Source: Rhodovulum kholense (GTDB lineage: Bacteria > Pseudomonadota > Alphaproteobacteria > Rhodobacterales > Rhodobacteraceae). From it: a stretch of DNA of 64,000 nucleotides. The notes below the pieces were generated by a model. That model saw nothing but the letters and a program-made list of their open reading frames with translations, was not told where the DNA came from and ran no database searches. The DNA is taken from contig NZ_QAYC01000014.1 of NCBI RefSeq assembly GCF_003053725.1, forward strand, positions 47,303 through 111,302, in the 5' to 3' direction. The position numbers were made by a program, and so were the translations under genes. Positions 7,980 through 15,827 of this stretch are shown in pieces (positions within the stretch are counted from its first letter, which is position 1; each line of letters opens with the position of its first letter).

Positions 7980-10900
7980 ATGCTGCAAGAGGCGATGCGC
8001 GAGGCCGAATCGGGTGGCACCTCGCTCTTCGTGCGCCGTCCGATTCTGGCGCTGGTGGTCAGCTCGCTGATCGTTCTGGCGGGGCTCGCCGCGCTTTTCG
8101 GGGTCGAGATCCGCGAGTTGCCCAATGTCGACCGCCCGGTCGTCACCGTCACCACCGAGTTCACCGGCGCAGCCCCCGAGACCATCGATCAGGAGATCAC
8201 CAGCCGGATCGAGGGCGCGGTCGGCCGGGTCTCGGGCATTCGCTCGATCGAGTCGAATTCGCGCTTCGGACGCAGCCGGGTGACGCTGGAATTCGCCGAG
8301 AACGTCGATATCGACGTGGCCGCGAGCGACACCCGCGATGCCGTCGCGCGCATCCAGCGCGACCTGCCCGACGAGGCCGACGACCCCCGCGTGGTCAAGG
8401 CCGATGCCGATGCCCAGCCGGTGATGCGGGTCGCGGTGACCTCGTCCCGGCGCTCGGCCGAGGCGCTGACGGAAATCGTCGAGGACCGGATCGAGGACCG
8501 GCTGGTCTCGTTGCCGGGCGTGGCCGATGTGCAGGTCTATGGCGACCGGGCGCCGATCTTCCGGGTCGATGTTGATCAGGCGCGGCTGGCCAGCCGCGGG
8601 CTGACGCTGGCCGATCTGGCCGAGGCGCTGTCCGATGCGGGCTTCAACGCCGCCGCGGGCGATCTGGAGGGCGGGCGGCAGAGTCTCAGCGTGCGCACCA
8701 CCGCCATGGTCGTGTCGGCCGAGGCCTTCGAGGATCTGCGCATCGCCCCCAATGTCTTCCTGCGGGACGTGGCGCGGGTCGATCTGGGCCCCGAGCCCAA
8801 CACCTCGGTCCTGCGCGCCAATGGCCGGACCGGGATCGGCATGGGGGTGATCCGGCAGGCGGGCAGCAACACGCTCGACATCTCGCGCGAGGTGCGCCGC
8901 ACCGTGGCCGAACTGGACCGCAGCCTGCCCGACGACATCTCGATCTTCGTCACCTCGGACGACGCGGTCTTCATCAAGGGCGCCATCGCCGAGGTGCTGA
9001 ACACGCTGGGGCTGGCGGTCGCCATCGTGGTTCTGGTGATCTTCCTGTTCCTGCGCGACATCCGTGCGACGCTGATCCCGGCCTTGACCATGCCGGTTTC
9101 GCTGATCGGCACGCTGGCCGCGATCTATCTGGTGGGCTTCTCGGTCAATATCCTGACGCTGCTGGCGCTGGTGCTGGCGACCGGCATGGTGGTCGACGAC
9201 GCCATCGTGGTGCTGGAAAACATCGTCCGCCGCCGGGCCGAGGGGATGGGGCCGCGTGCCGCCGCCGTGCTGGGCACCAAGCAGGTCTTCTTTGCCGTCG
9301 TCACCACCACGGCGACGCTGGCTGCGGTCTTCGTGCCGCTGTCGTTCCTGCCGGGGCAGGCGGGCGGCTTGTTCCGCGAATTCGGCTTCACGCTGGCAAT
9401 GGCGGTGGCGATTTCCTCTGTGGTGGCGCTGACGCTGTGTCCGGTGCTGGCCAGCCGGATGCTGGCCCGCGCGCCCGGGACCGAGCGGGGCCTTGGCGCG
9501 CGGATCGGCGCCGGGCTGGCCGGGCTGTACCGCCGCACCCTCGGCGGGGCGCTGGCCATGCCCGTCGTGGTGGTGCTGGCGGCCGGGCTGTTCGCCGCGA
9601 CGGCCCTGCTGGTGGCGGGCGGCGTGCGGCAGGAGCTGACGCCGAAGGAGGACCGGTCGGTCGCGCTTTTGCGCATCCAGGCGCCGCAGGGCGTGTCGCT
9701 GGACTATACCCAGTCCAAGATGGCCGAGATCGAGGACGCCATCGCGCCGCTGCGCGAATCGGGCGAGATCGTCAACATCTTTTCCATCGCGGGCTCGGGC
9801 GGGTCGGACAGCCGCGGGTTCATGGTCTTCACGCTTGCCCCCTGGGAGGCGCGCGCGCGCAGCCAGGACGAGATCGTGACCGATATCAACGCCCGGCTGC
9901 GCGCCGTGATCGGGGTGCGCGCCTTTGCGATCCAGCCCAATTCGCTGGGCATTCGCGGCGCTGGCAGCGGCATCAGCGTGGCGCTGACCGGCGAAAGCTA
10001 CGACCGGCTGGCCGAGACCGCCCAGGCGCTGGTCGAGCGGATGCAGGATGACGGCGCCTTCGGCGAGGTCCGGCTCGATTTCGAGCGCACCCAGCCCGAG
10101 CTGTTCGTAGAGGTCGACCGCACTCGCGCGGCCGATCTGGGCATCGACATCTCGGGGCTGGGCGAAGCGCTTCGGGCCTTCCTGAACGGGCGCAGCGTCG
10201 TGTCGGTCTTCGTCGGCGACCAGAATTACGACGTGCAGCTTGTGTCCTCGGCCGAGCCGGTCGACGACCCGGGCGATCTGGAGAACATCTTCGTCAAAAG
10301 CGCGGGCGGGCGGATGGTCCCGATGTCGACCTTCGTGCGGCTCGAGGAACGGCCCGTCGCGCCCGATCTCGACCGGCTGGATCAAAGCCGCGCGGTCTCG
10401 ATCTCGGCCGATCTGGGGCCGGGCCAGTCGCTGGGCGGCGCCTTCGAGCGGATCGTCCAGCTGTCGGACGGGCTGCTGACCGACGACAACCGGATCCTGC
10501 CCAAGGGCGCCGCGGCCACCATGGGCGAGACCAATTCCGGGCTTCTGATCATCTTCGGCTTTGCCATCGCCGTGGTGTTTCTGGTGCTGGCCGCGCAGTT
10601 CGAAAGCTTCATCTCGGCCATCGTGGTGATGGCGACGGTGCCGCTGGGGCTGGCCTGCGCCATCTTCGCGCTGCTGCTGACGGGCCAAAGCCTTAATGTC
10701 TACAGCCAGATCGGGCTGGTGATGCTGGTGGGCATCATGGCCAAGAACGGAATCCTGATCGTCGAATTCGCGAACCAGCTGCGCGACGGCGGCGCGACGG
10801 TGCGCGAGGCCATCTACGACGCGGCGACGATCCGGCTGCGCCCGGTGATGATGACCATGGTCTCGACCGTGCTGGGCGGCCTGCCGCTGATCCTGTCCTC

Positions 10901-11084
10901 GGGGGCGGGCGCCGAGGCGCGCGAGGCGCTGGGCTGGGTCATCGTCGGCGGGCTGGGGCTGGCCACGCTCTCGACGCTGTATCTGACGCCGGTCGCCTAT
11001 CTGCTGCTGGCGCGGTTCTCGCCGCCCCGGGCCGAGGAAAAGCAGCGTCTCGCGCGCGAGCTCGAGGAGGCTCTGGCGGGCTGA
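7980..11084 (+). CDS. RND efflux pump, inner-membrane transporter (HAE1 type)
   Basis: Proton-driven resistance pump of 1034 aa, the usual length. Two repeats each carry one membrane segment, a large periplasmic domain and five further segments. The paired proton-relay aspartates of helix 4 are present as VVDDAIVV (D406-D407, matching AcrB D407/D408), and the helix-10/11 region 'MLVGIMAKNGILIVEFANQ' contains the partner lysine. It begins with about 17 extra polar residues before the first membrane segment. It is co-transcribed with the adaptor 12 bases upstream. Substrates are not predictable; drugs, detergents or lipophilic metabolites are typical of the family. Confidence 0.95.
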   Translation: MLQEAMREAESGGTSLFVRRPILALVVSSLIVLAGLAALFGVEIRELPNVDRPVVTVTTEFTGAAPETIDQEITSRIEGAVGRVSGIRSIESNSRFGRSRVTLEFAENVDIDVAASDTRDAVARIQRDLPDEADDPRVVKADADAQPVMRVAVTSSRRSAEALTEIVEDRIEDRLVSLPGVADVQVYGDRAPIFRVDVDQARLASRGLTLADLAEALSDAGFNAAAGDLEGGRQSLSVRTTAMVVSAEAFEDLRIAPNVFLRDVARVDLGPEPNTSVLRANGRTGIGMGVIRQAGSNTLDISREVRRTVAELDRSLPDDISIFVTSDDAVFIKGAIAEVLNTLGLAVAIVVLVIFLFLRDIRATLIPALTMPVSLIGTLAAIYLVGFSVNILTLLALVLATGMVVDDAIVVLENIVRRRAEGMGPRAAAVLGTKQVFFAVVTTTATLAAVFVPLSFLPGQAGGLFREFGFTLAMAVAISSVVALTLCPVLASRMLARAPGTERGLGARIGAGLAGLYRRTLGGALAMPVVVVLAAGLFAATALLVAGGVRQELTPKEDRSVALLRIQAPQGVSLDYTQSKMAEIEDAIAPLRESGEIVNIFSIAGSGGSDSRGFMVFTLAPWEARARSQDEIVTDINARLRAVIGVRAFAIQPNSLGIRGAGSGISVALTGESYDRLAETAQALVERMQDDGAFGEVRLDFERTQPELFVEVDRTRAADLGIDISGLGEALRAFLNGRSVVSVFVGDQNYDVQLVSSAEPVDDPGDLENIFVKSAGGRMVPMSTFVRLEERPVAPDLDRLDQSRAVSISADLGPGQSLGGAFERIVQLSDGLLTDDNRILPKGAAATMGETNSGLLIIFGFAIAVVFLVLAAQFESFISAIVVMATVPLGLACAIFALLLTGQSLNVYSQIGLVMLVGIMAKNGILIVEFANQLRDGGATVREAIYDAATIRLRPVMMTMVSTVLGGLPLILSSGAGAEAREALGWVIVGGLGLATLSTLYLTPVAYLLLARFSPPRAEEKQRLARELEEALAG

Positions 11085-11127
11085 GCGGGGGCGCCTCGCG
11101 ACATGTTCTGGGAGGTCGGGGAAATAC

Positions 11128-11155
11128 GGCCCGGGCGGGGACGTGCGCCCGGGCC
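11128..11155 (+). terminator. Perfect 10-bp hairpin after RND operon
   Basis: GGCCCGGGCG / CGCCCGGGCC pair perfectly around an eight-base loop, 43 bases after the pump stop. There is no T tract, so termination may need Rho, or the hairpin may only protect the mRNA end. Confidence 0.5.
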
Positions 11156-11449
11156 GCGACGGCGGGGGGAGGCCATTCAAAAGGCCGGTGAGGGGGCCGG
11201 CCCGAGGTGCATCCGTGAACGTGACCCTGTCCGCTATCGTCCCTGTCAAACGCCTTGGCGCGCCATCGGTTCCCGGCCCCGTGCAAAATTCGGGTAGGGC
11301 GGGGCGCGGGGGTTTTCTTCCGTCGCGGCGGCTGAGATGCTGGGCGTCGCCCGAAATGCCGCGAAAGGGACCGGAATGATCGGCCGACCCCGTGCAAGAT
11401 CCGCCTGTGCCCGCCCACCGGGGCGGGTGGGCGTTGTCGAGGGGCTCTG
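11156..11449. other. Non-coding gap before nnrU-like gene
   Basis: No convincing gene on either strand. It holds two more GC hairpins: GGCCGG/CCGGCC at 11183-11202, and CGCCCACC/GGTGGGCG at 11412-11433, which lies 16 bases before the next start and could affect its translation. No clear promoter boxes were found. Confidence 0.5.
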
Positions 11450-12139
11450 ATGGGCGGTTGGGCGGAATTCGCGGCGGCCTTCGCGCTGTTTCTTCTGTCC
11501 CATGCGGTGCCCGCGCGACCCGGGGTCAAGGCGCGGCTGACCGGGGCACTCGGGCAAAAGGGCTATCTGGCGGCCTATGTGACGGTCTCGCTGGCGCTCC
11601 TGGCCTGGCTGATCGGCGCGGCGGGGCGCGCGCCTTTCGTCGCGCTCTGGCCGCCCGCGCCCTGGCAGCTCTGGCTGCCCAATCTGGTGATGCCGGTCGT
11701 CTGCCTGCTGGTCGCGGGCGCGCTGGGCGCACCGAACCCGCTGAGCTTTGGCGGTGCGGGCGATGCGCGCTTCGATCCGGACCGGCCGGGCATCGTCGGG
11801 CTGACCCGGCATCCGCTGCCCGTGGCACTGGCGCTCTGGGCGCTGGCCCATGCCGCGGCCAACCCCGATCTCGCGCATCTGCTGCTGTTCGGCGGCTTCG
11901 CGGGCTTTGCGCTGGCGGGAACGGTCGTTATCGACCGGCGGAACCGGCGCCGGATGGGGCCGGACTGGGACCGCCTTGCCGCGCGCACCGCGACCCTGCC
12001 GCTGGCGGCGCTCGTCTCGGGGCGCTGGCGCCCGTCGGGGCCGCCGCCGCTCGGGCGGCTGGGGCTGGGCCTTTTGCTGTGGGCGGGGCTTCTGGCGGCC
12101 CATCGCCCGGTGATCGGGGTGTCGCCGCTGCCCTTCTAG
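11450..12139 (+). CDS. NnrU family membrane protein
   Basis: Integral membrane protein, 229 aa, about six membrane segments. Family signs are the opening 'FALFLLSHAVPARPGV', and a central 'RPGIVGLTRHP' that matches the NnrU/isoprenylcysteine-methyltransferase-like core where a His and Arg are conserved. NnrU is needed for nitrite and NO reductase expression in denitrifying Rhodobacter, and relatives act in heme or carotenoid-linked processes. No denitrification genes are visible nearby, so a housekeeping role is equally possible. It ends 14 bases before the convergent tctA stop. Confidence 0.85.
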   Translation: MGGWAEFAAAFALFLLSHAVPARPGVKARLTGALGQKGYLAAYVTVSLALLAWLIGAAGRAPFVALWPPAPWQLWLPNLVMPVVCLLVAGALGAPNPLSFGGAGDARFDPDRPGIVGLTRHPLPVALALWALAHAAANPDLAHLLLFGGFAGFALAGTVVIDRRNRRRMGPDWDRLAARTATLPLAALVSGRWRPSGPPPLGRLGLGLLLWAGLLAAHRPVIGVSPLPF

Positions 12140-12153
12140 CCAAAGCGCCCCCG

Positions 12154-13671
12154 TCAGTCCTCGACGGCGTCGGCCGCGGCGCGCGCGCTGCGCCGACCGG
12201 CCCAGGCGGGCAGGATCACGACGAGAACCGCCAGGCCGTACAGCGCGATGCTTTTCCAGTCCTCGATCAGGATCCCCCAGTCGCCCGCCGAGATCGACAG
12301 CGCCCGGCGCAGGTTGTTCTCGAAGAGGCTGCCCAGCACGAAGCCCAGGATCACCGGTGCCAGGCTGAAATCGAGCTTGCGCAGCACCCAGCCGAAGATC
12401 CCCAGCAGGATGATGAGGTACAGGTCGAACGGGTTGCCGACGATGGAATAGACGCCCACGAAGGCCAGCATCGCGATCAGCGGCGTCAGGTAGTGCTGCG
12501 GCAGGGTCAGCATCCGCGCGAACAGCCCGACCAGCGGCAGGTTGATGATCAGAAGCGCCACATTGCCCAGATACATCGAGGCGATCAGGCCCCAGGCGAT
12601 CTCGGGGCGCTGGGTGAACATCAGCGGTCCGGGCTGGACGTTGAACATCAGAAGCGCCCCCAGCAGGATCGCCGTGGTGCCCGAGCCGGGGATGCCCAGC
12701 GTCAGCATCGGCACCAGCGCGCCGCCTGCGGCCGCGTTGTTGGCCGCCTCGGGCGCGGCCAGCCCGCGCAGGTCGCCGGTGCCGAAGCTGTCGCCCGACT
12801 TGCCCGCCAGCCGCTTTTCGGTGCCGTAGGCCACGGCCGAGGCGACCGAGGCGCCGGTGCCGGGCAGGATGCCGATGAAGAACCCGATGACCGAGCAGCG
12901 CAGGATCGTCCAGCGGGTGCGCAGCAGATCGGCGCGGCGCAGGAAGGACCGGTCGACCGGCAGCGTCCTCAGCCGGCCCGAGACCTGCTGTTCGACCAGA
13001 TGCAGAAGCTCGGCCATGCCGAAGAGCCCGATCACCACCACCAGAAAGTCGATGCCCGCCAGCAGGTCGGGGATGCCGAAGGTGTAGCGCGGCACGCCCG
13101 TGTTGGCGTCGATCCCCATGGTGGCCAGCATCAGGCCGATCACCGCGCCAAGCAGCGTCTTGATCCCGTTCCGCCCGACCAGCGAGGCCAGCGAGGCGAA
13201 GGCAAAGACCATCAGCGCGACATAATCGGCGGGTGAGAAGGTGACCGCGAATTTCGCCAGCAGCGGCCCGAACAGCGACAACCCGATCACCGCCAGCGTG
13301 CCGCCGACGAAGGAGGCGACGGCCGACAGCGACAGCGCCCGCCCGGCCTCGCCCTTCAGCGCCATCGGGTGGCCGTCGAGCGTGGTCATCACCGCGCCCG
13401 CATCGCCCGGCACGTTCAGCAGGATCGACGAGATCCGCCCGCCATATTCGGCGCCGTAATAGATGCCCGCCAGCAGGATCAGCGCGCTTTCGGGCGGCAG
13501 TCCCAGCCCGTAGGCGATGGGCAGCAGGATCGCCACGCCGTTGATCGGCCCGATCCCGGGCAGCGCGCCGATCAGCGTGCCGGAAAAGCAGCCGAACAGC
13601 ACCAGAAGGATGTTGAGCGGGGTCAGCGCGACGGCAAAGCCGGTGGCAAGGCCGCTCAGGACGGTTTCCAT
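12154..13671 (-). CDS. tctA: Tripartite tricarboxylate transporter permease TctA
   Basis: Large membrane subunit, 505 aa. The ATG at 13671 (METVLSGL) is chosen; the longer frame upstream is shadow sequence within tctB. TctA signature stretches are visible: 'GTLIGALPGIGPINGVAILLP' at about 30-50 and a repeated-type 'GILPGTGASVASAVAYGTEKR' near 330, reflecting the internal duplication of the family. It is last in the tctC-tctB-tctA operon, 10 bases after tctB. The complex imports carboxylates driven by an ion gradient; the ligand is set by TctC. Confidence 0.95.
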   Translation of the reverse strand: METVLSGLATGFAVALTPLNILLVLFGCFSGTLIGALPGIGPINGVAILLPIAYGLGLPPESALILLAGIYYGAEYGGRISSILLNVPGDAGAVMTTLDGHPMALKGEAGRALSLSAVASFVGGTLAVIGLSLFGPLLAKFAVTFSPADYVALMVFAFASLASLVGRNGIKTLLGAVIGLMLATMGIDANTGVPRYTFGIPDLLAGIDFLVVVIGLFGMAELLHLVEQQVSGRLRTLPVDRSFLRRADLLRTRWTILRCSVIGFFIGILPGTGASVASAVAYGTEKRLAGKSGDSFGTGDLRGLAAPEAANNAAAGGALVPMLTLGIPGSGTTAILLGALLMFNVQPGPLMFTQRPEIAWGLIASMYLGNVALLIINLPLVGLFARMLTLPQHYLTPLIAMLAFVGVYSIVGNPFDLYLIILLGIFGWVLRKLDFSLAPVILGFVLGSLFENNLRRALSISAGDWGILIEDWKSIALYGLAVLVVILPAWAGRRSARAAADAVED

Positions 13672-13681
13672 CGAGGGTCTC

Positions 13682-14119
13682 CTATAGCCGGGGCAGGGGG
13701 CCTTCGGGCAGGTTGAGGTCCAAAAGCCCGGCGCAGAGCAGATAGCCCAGCACTCCGGTTGCAAGCCCGAAGGCGCCCGCCCGAACCAGCGTCGCGCCCA
13801 GCAGGCGGGCGGCGACCGTGCCGAACAGGAGCGTCGCCAGCACAAAGCCGAGCGGCTCGTAAAGACCGGCATAGCCGATCAGAAGCGCCACGATCGCCGC
13901 AAGCCTCAGCCAGGTGCCGCCCCGGGTGTCGAACCGCTCGACATCGGGTTTCCAGAGGATGCCCGCGAGGCAGATCGCGGCCAGGACCGACAGGATCCGG
14001 GGCCAGCTTTCGGGGCCGAGCGGGTCGTATTGAAAGGGCGCCCGGATGACGGCGAAGGCGAGCCAGCCATAGCCCAGAGTGACGGCCAGCAGAAGCCCGG
14101 CAAAGATGCGGTCGACCAT
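13682..14119 (-). CDS. tctB: Tripartite tricarboxylate transporter TctB
   Basis: Small four-helix membrane subunit, 145 aa, matching the TctB family in size and in the 'EPLGFVLATLLFG' segment. A CTGGAGGACCCCGA ribosome site precedes the ATG. It lies between tctC and tctA in the same direction. Confidence 0.9.
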   Translation of the reverse strand: MVDRIFAGLLLAVTLGYGWLAFAVIRAPFQYDPLGPESWPRILSVLAAICLAGILWKPDVERFDTRGGTWLRLAAIVALLIGYAGLYEPLGFVLATLLFGTVAARLLGATLVRAGAFGLATGVLGYLLCAGLLDLNLPEGPLPRL

Positions 14120-14189
14120 TCGGGGTCCTCCAGGAACGGGCAGGGATCGGGGCAGGGATCGGGGCCGGCGCAGGCCGCACCCGGCGCGT

Positions 14190-14215
14190 GGGTCCGGACG
14201 CGGGGCGCCGGACCC
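14190..14215 (-). promoter_or_regulatory. Intercistronic hairpin tctC-tctB
   Basis: Perfect 8-bp inverted repeat GGGTCCGG / CCGGACCC in the 114-bp gap after tctC. Such hairpins after binding-protein genes usually protect the abundant upstream message and reduce read-through into the permease genes. Confidence 0.5.
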
Positions 14216-14233
14216 GGGGTGGGGCTTTCGGGA

Positions 14234-15199
14234 TTACTGGATCAGCCCTGCGTCGCGGGCGATGTCGCGCAGCTCGCCGATCAGCTGCTTGACCTGGGCA
14301 TCCATCTCGGGGCCCGACAGTTCCAGCGGCATCAGCCCCTTGCTTTCGCGGGCCTGCCGGTAGGCCTCGGTCTTGTAGGCGGCAGCGAAGGCGTCGGCCC
14401 AGGCCTGATAATCGGCGTCGGGCACGTTCTTGCCCATGTAGAAGCCGCGCATGATGGTCCATTCGGTGTCATAGCCCAGCTCTTTCGCCGTCGGATAGGC
14501 GTCGAAGGGCGGCTCCAGCCGCTCGGGCGCCAGCACCGCGAGGATGCGCATGCTGCCATCGCCGATATGCGCCGCCATCTCGCCCACATCGCCGGTATAG
14601 ACCTGGATCGCGCCGCCCAGCAGCCCGGCAATGGCGTCGCCGCCGCCGTCATAGGCAACATAGCGCATCTGGCGCGGATCGGCGCCGACCGATTTCAGCA
14701 ACAGCGCGCCCTTCATCCAGTCCTGCGACCCGACCGAGCCGCCGGCACCGACCACGACGCTGCCGGGATCGGCCTTGAATGCGTCCATCAGCGCGCCGAG
14801 GTCGGCATAGGGGCTGTCGGCCCGCACGATCACCGCCCCGTAATCGGCGCCCGCGGTGGCCAGAAAGCGCACGTCGTTCTCGGTGAAGGTGCCGAACTTG
14901 CCGGTGGCGATGTTCAGAAGCGAGCCCGACGAGAACGCCACGATGGCGTTGGAATCGTCGGTGCGGGTGGTGTTGAACTGGTTGAAGGCCACAGCGCCGA
15001 TGCCGCCCGGCATGAAGGTGACCTCGATCGGCCTGTCGAACGCGCCGTCGAGCCCCTGCTGGGCGATCCGGCAGGTCAGGTCGAACCCGCCGCCGGGCTG
15101 GGCCGGGGCCACACATTCGGGGGCGTCGATCTCGGCTAGGGCGGGCAGGGCCGCTGCCAGCGCAACACATGCCGCTGCCGCGGCGCTTTTCAGGCTCAT
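14234..15199 (-). CDS. tctC: Tripartite tricarboxylate transporter receptor TctC
   Basis: Periplasmic binding protein, 321 aa. It has a signal peptide (MSLKSAAAA...ALPALA). The ATG at 15199 follows GGGAGGACGAC; the frame upstream is not coding. Features of the Bug/TctC fold: 'CVAPAQPGGGFDLTCR' near the mature start (ligand-binding loop), 'VGAGGSVGSQDWMKGALL' in the middle, and 'KELGYDTEWTIMRGFYMGK' near residue 240. It is first in the operon and is expected to deliver carboxylate (citrate-like or aromatic acid) to TctBA. Confidence 0.93.
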   Translation of the reverse strand: MSLKSAAAAACVALAAALPALAEIDAPECVAPAQPGGGFDLTCRIAQQGLDGAFDRPIEVTFMPGGIGAVAFNQFNTTRTDDSNAIVAFSSGSLLNIATGKFGTFTENDVRFLATAGADYGAVIVRADSPYADLGALMDAFKADPGSVVVGAGGSVGSQDWMKGALLLKSVGADPRQMRYVAYDGGGDAIAGLLGGAIQVYTGDVGEMAAHIGDGSMRILAVLAPERLEPPFDAYPTAKELGYDTEWTIMRGFYMGKNVPDADYQAWADAFAAAYKTEAYRQARESKGLMPLELSGPEMDAQVKQLIGELRDIARDAGLIQ

Positions 15200-15341
15200 G
15201 GTCGTCCTCCCATCGGGACGGGCGCGGCCGAACCGGCTGCCCGCGTCTTGCGATGGGTCATTCTTCGTCGGAGGAAGGGGTTGCGTCAAGCCGCCGCAGT
15301 TTCGGCGCTGAAACACCCCTGCGTTCCGGCCGGAAGACCCC

Positions 15342-15416
15342 TGGAGCGGGCGATGAGATTCGAACTCACGACCCTTACCTTGGCAAGGTAATGCTCTACC
15401 CCTGAGCTACGCCCGC
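15342..15416 (-). tRNA. tRNA-Gly (anticodon GCC), copy 1
   Basis: A 75-nt cloverleaf read on the minus strand: acceptor GCGGGCG/CGCCCGC, D-arm GCTC...GAGC, anticodon stem TTACC/GGTAA with loop TTGCCAA (anticodon GCC), T-arm GTGAG TTCGAAT CTCAT-type, discriminator T and encoded CCA. It is identical to the second copy 244 bp away. It has its own promoter. Confidence 0.98.
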
Positions 15417-15436
15417 ATCCGTTGGGTGAGGGGGGA

Positions 15437-15464
15437 TTTATAAACTCCGGCCGGGCCCTGCAAG
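15437..15464 (-). promoter_or_regulatory. Promoter of tRNA-Gly copy 1
   Basis: CTTGCA (15464-15459), 16-base gap, TATAAA (15442-15437) on the minus strand, ending 20 bases before the tRNA. The same boxes and spacing recur before copy 2, supporting function. Confidence 0.65.
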
Positions 15465-15585
15465 GGGAAAATCGCGGGATCGCACGGGCGCGGTCCGGCG
15501 CGCGGCGCAACGCCCGGGAGAAGCGCGCCAAAAGCCGCGAGAGCACCGGTCTGGTACCGCGACTGTCGATCCTGTCGAGAGAAAC

Positions 15586-15660
15586 TGGAGCGGGCGATGA
15601 GATTCGAACTCACGACCCTTACCTTGGCAAGGTAATGCTCTACCCCTGAGCTACGCCCGC
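15586..15660 (-). tRNA. tRNA-Gly (anticodon GCC), copy 2
   Basis: Identical 75-nt sequence to copy 1, including encoded CCA. It is separated from copy 1 by 169 bp and separately promoted. Confidence 0.98.
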
Positions 15661-15680
15661 ATCCATTGGGTGAGGGGGGA

Positions 15681-15708
15681 TTTATAAACTCCGGCCGGAG
15701 CCTGCAAG
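15681..15708 (-). promoter_or_regulatory. Promoter of tRNA-Gly copy 2
   Basis: CTTGCA (15708-15703), 16-base gap, TATAAA (15686-15681) on the minus strand. The boxes and spacing match those before copy 1. Confidence 0.65.
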
Positions 15709-15827
15709 GGGAAAATACGGCCCGGTGCGAAAAAACGCGGGAGATGCCGGGCGCAAGACCCGGTGCTCTCGTCGGGCCTGCCGCCCGGGCCGCCCGACGG
15801 GGGGGGGGCGGCCCGGGCGGGCAGCGA

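Larger units (their letters stand above)
15341..15472. repeat. 132-bp direct repeat, unit A (tRNA plus promoter)
   Basis: This block is repeated at 15585-15716 with three mismatches, all outside the tRNA. It covers the tRNA and its promoter, so the two genes arose by a local duplication. Confidence 0.9.
15585..15716. repeat. 132-bp direct repeat, unit B (tRNA plus promoter)
   Basis: Second copy of the 15341-15472 block, same orientation. The mismatches lie in the leader and the promoter spacer. Confidence 0.9.

Noticed and set aside
6741..11249. 1502-codon minus-strand frame opposite the RND operon
   Set aside because: Its composition (His/Gln/Asp/Arg-rich, no domain) is typical of the antisense of high-GC genes.
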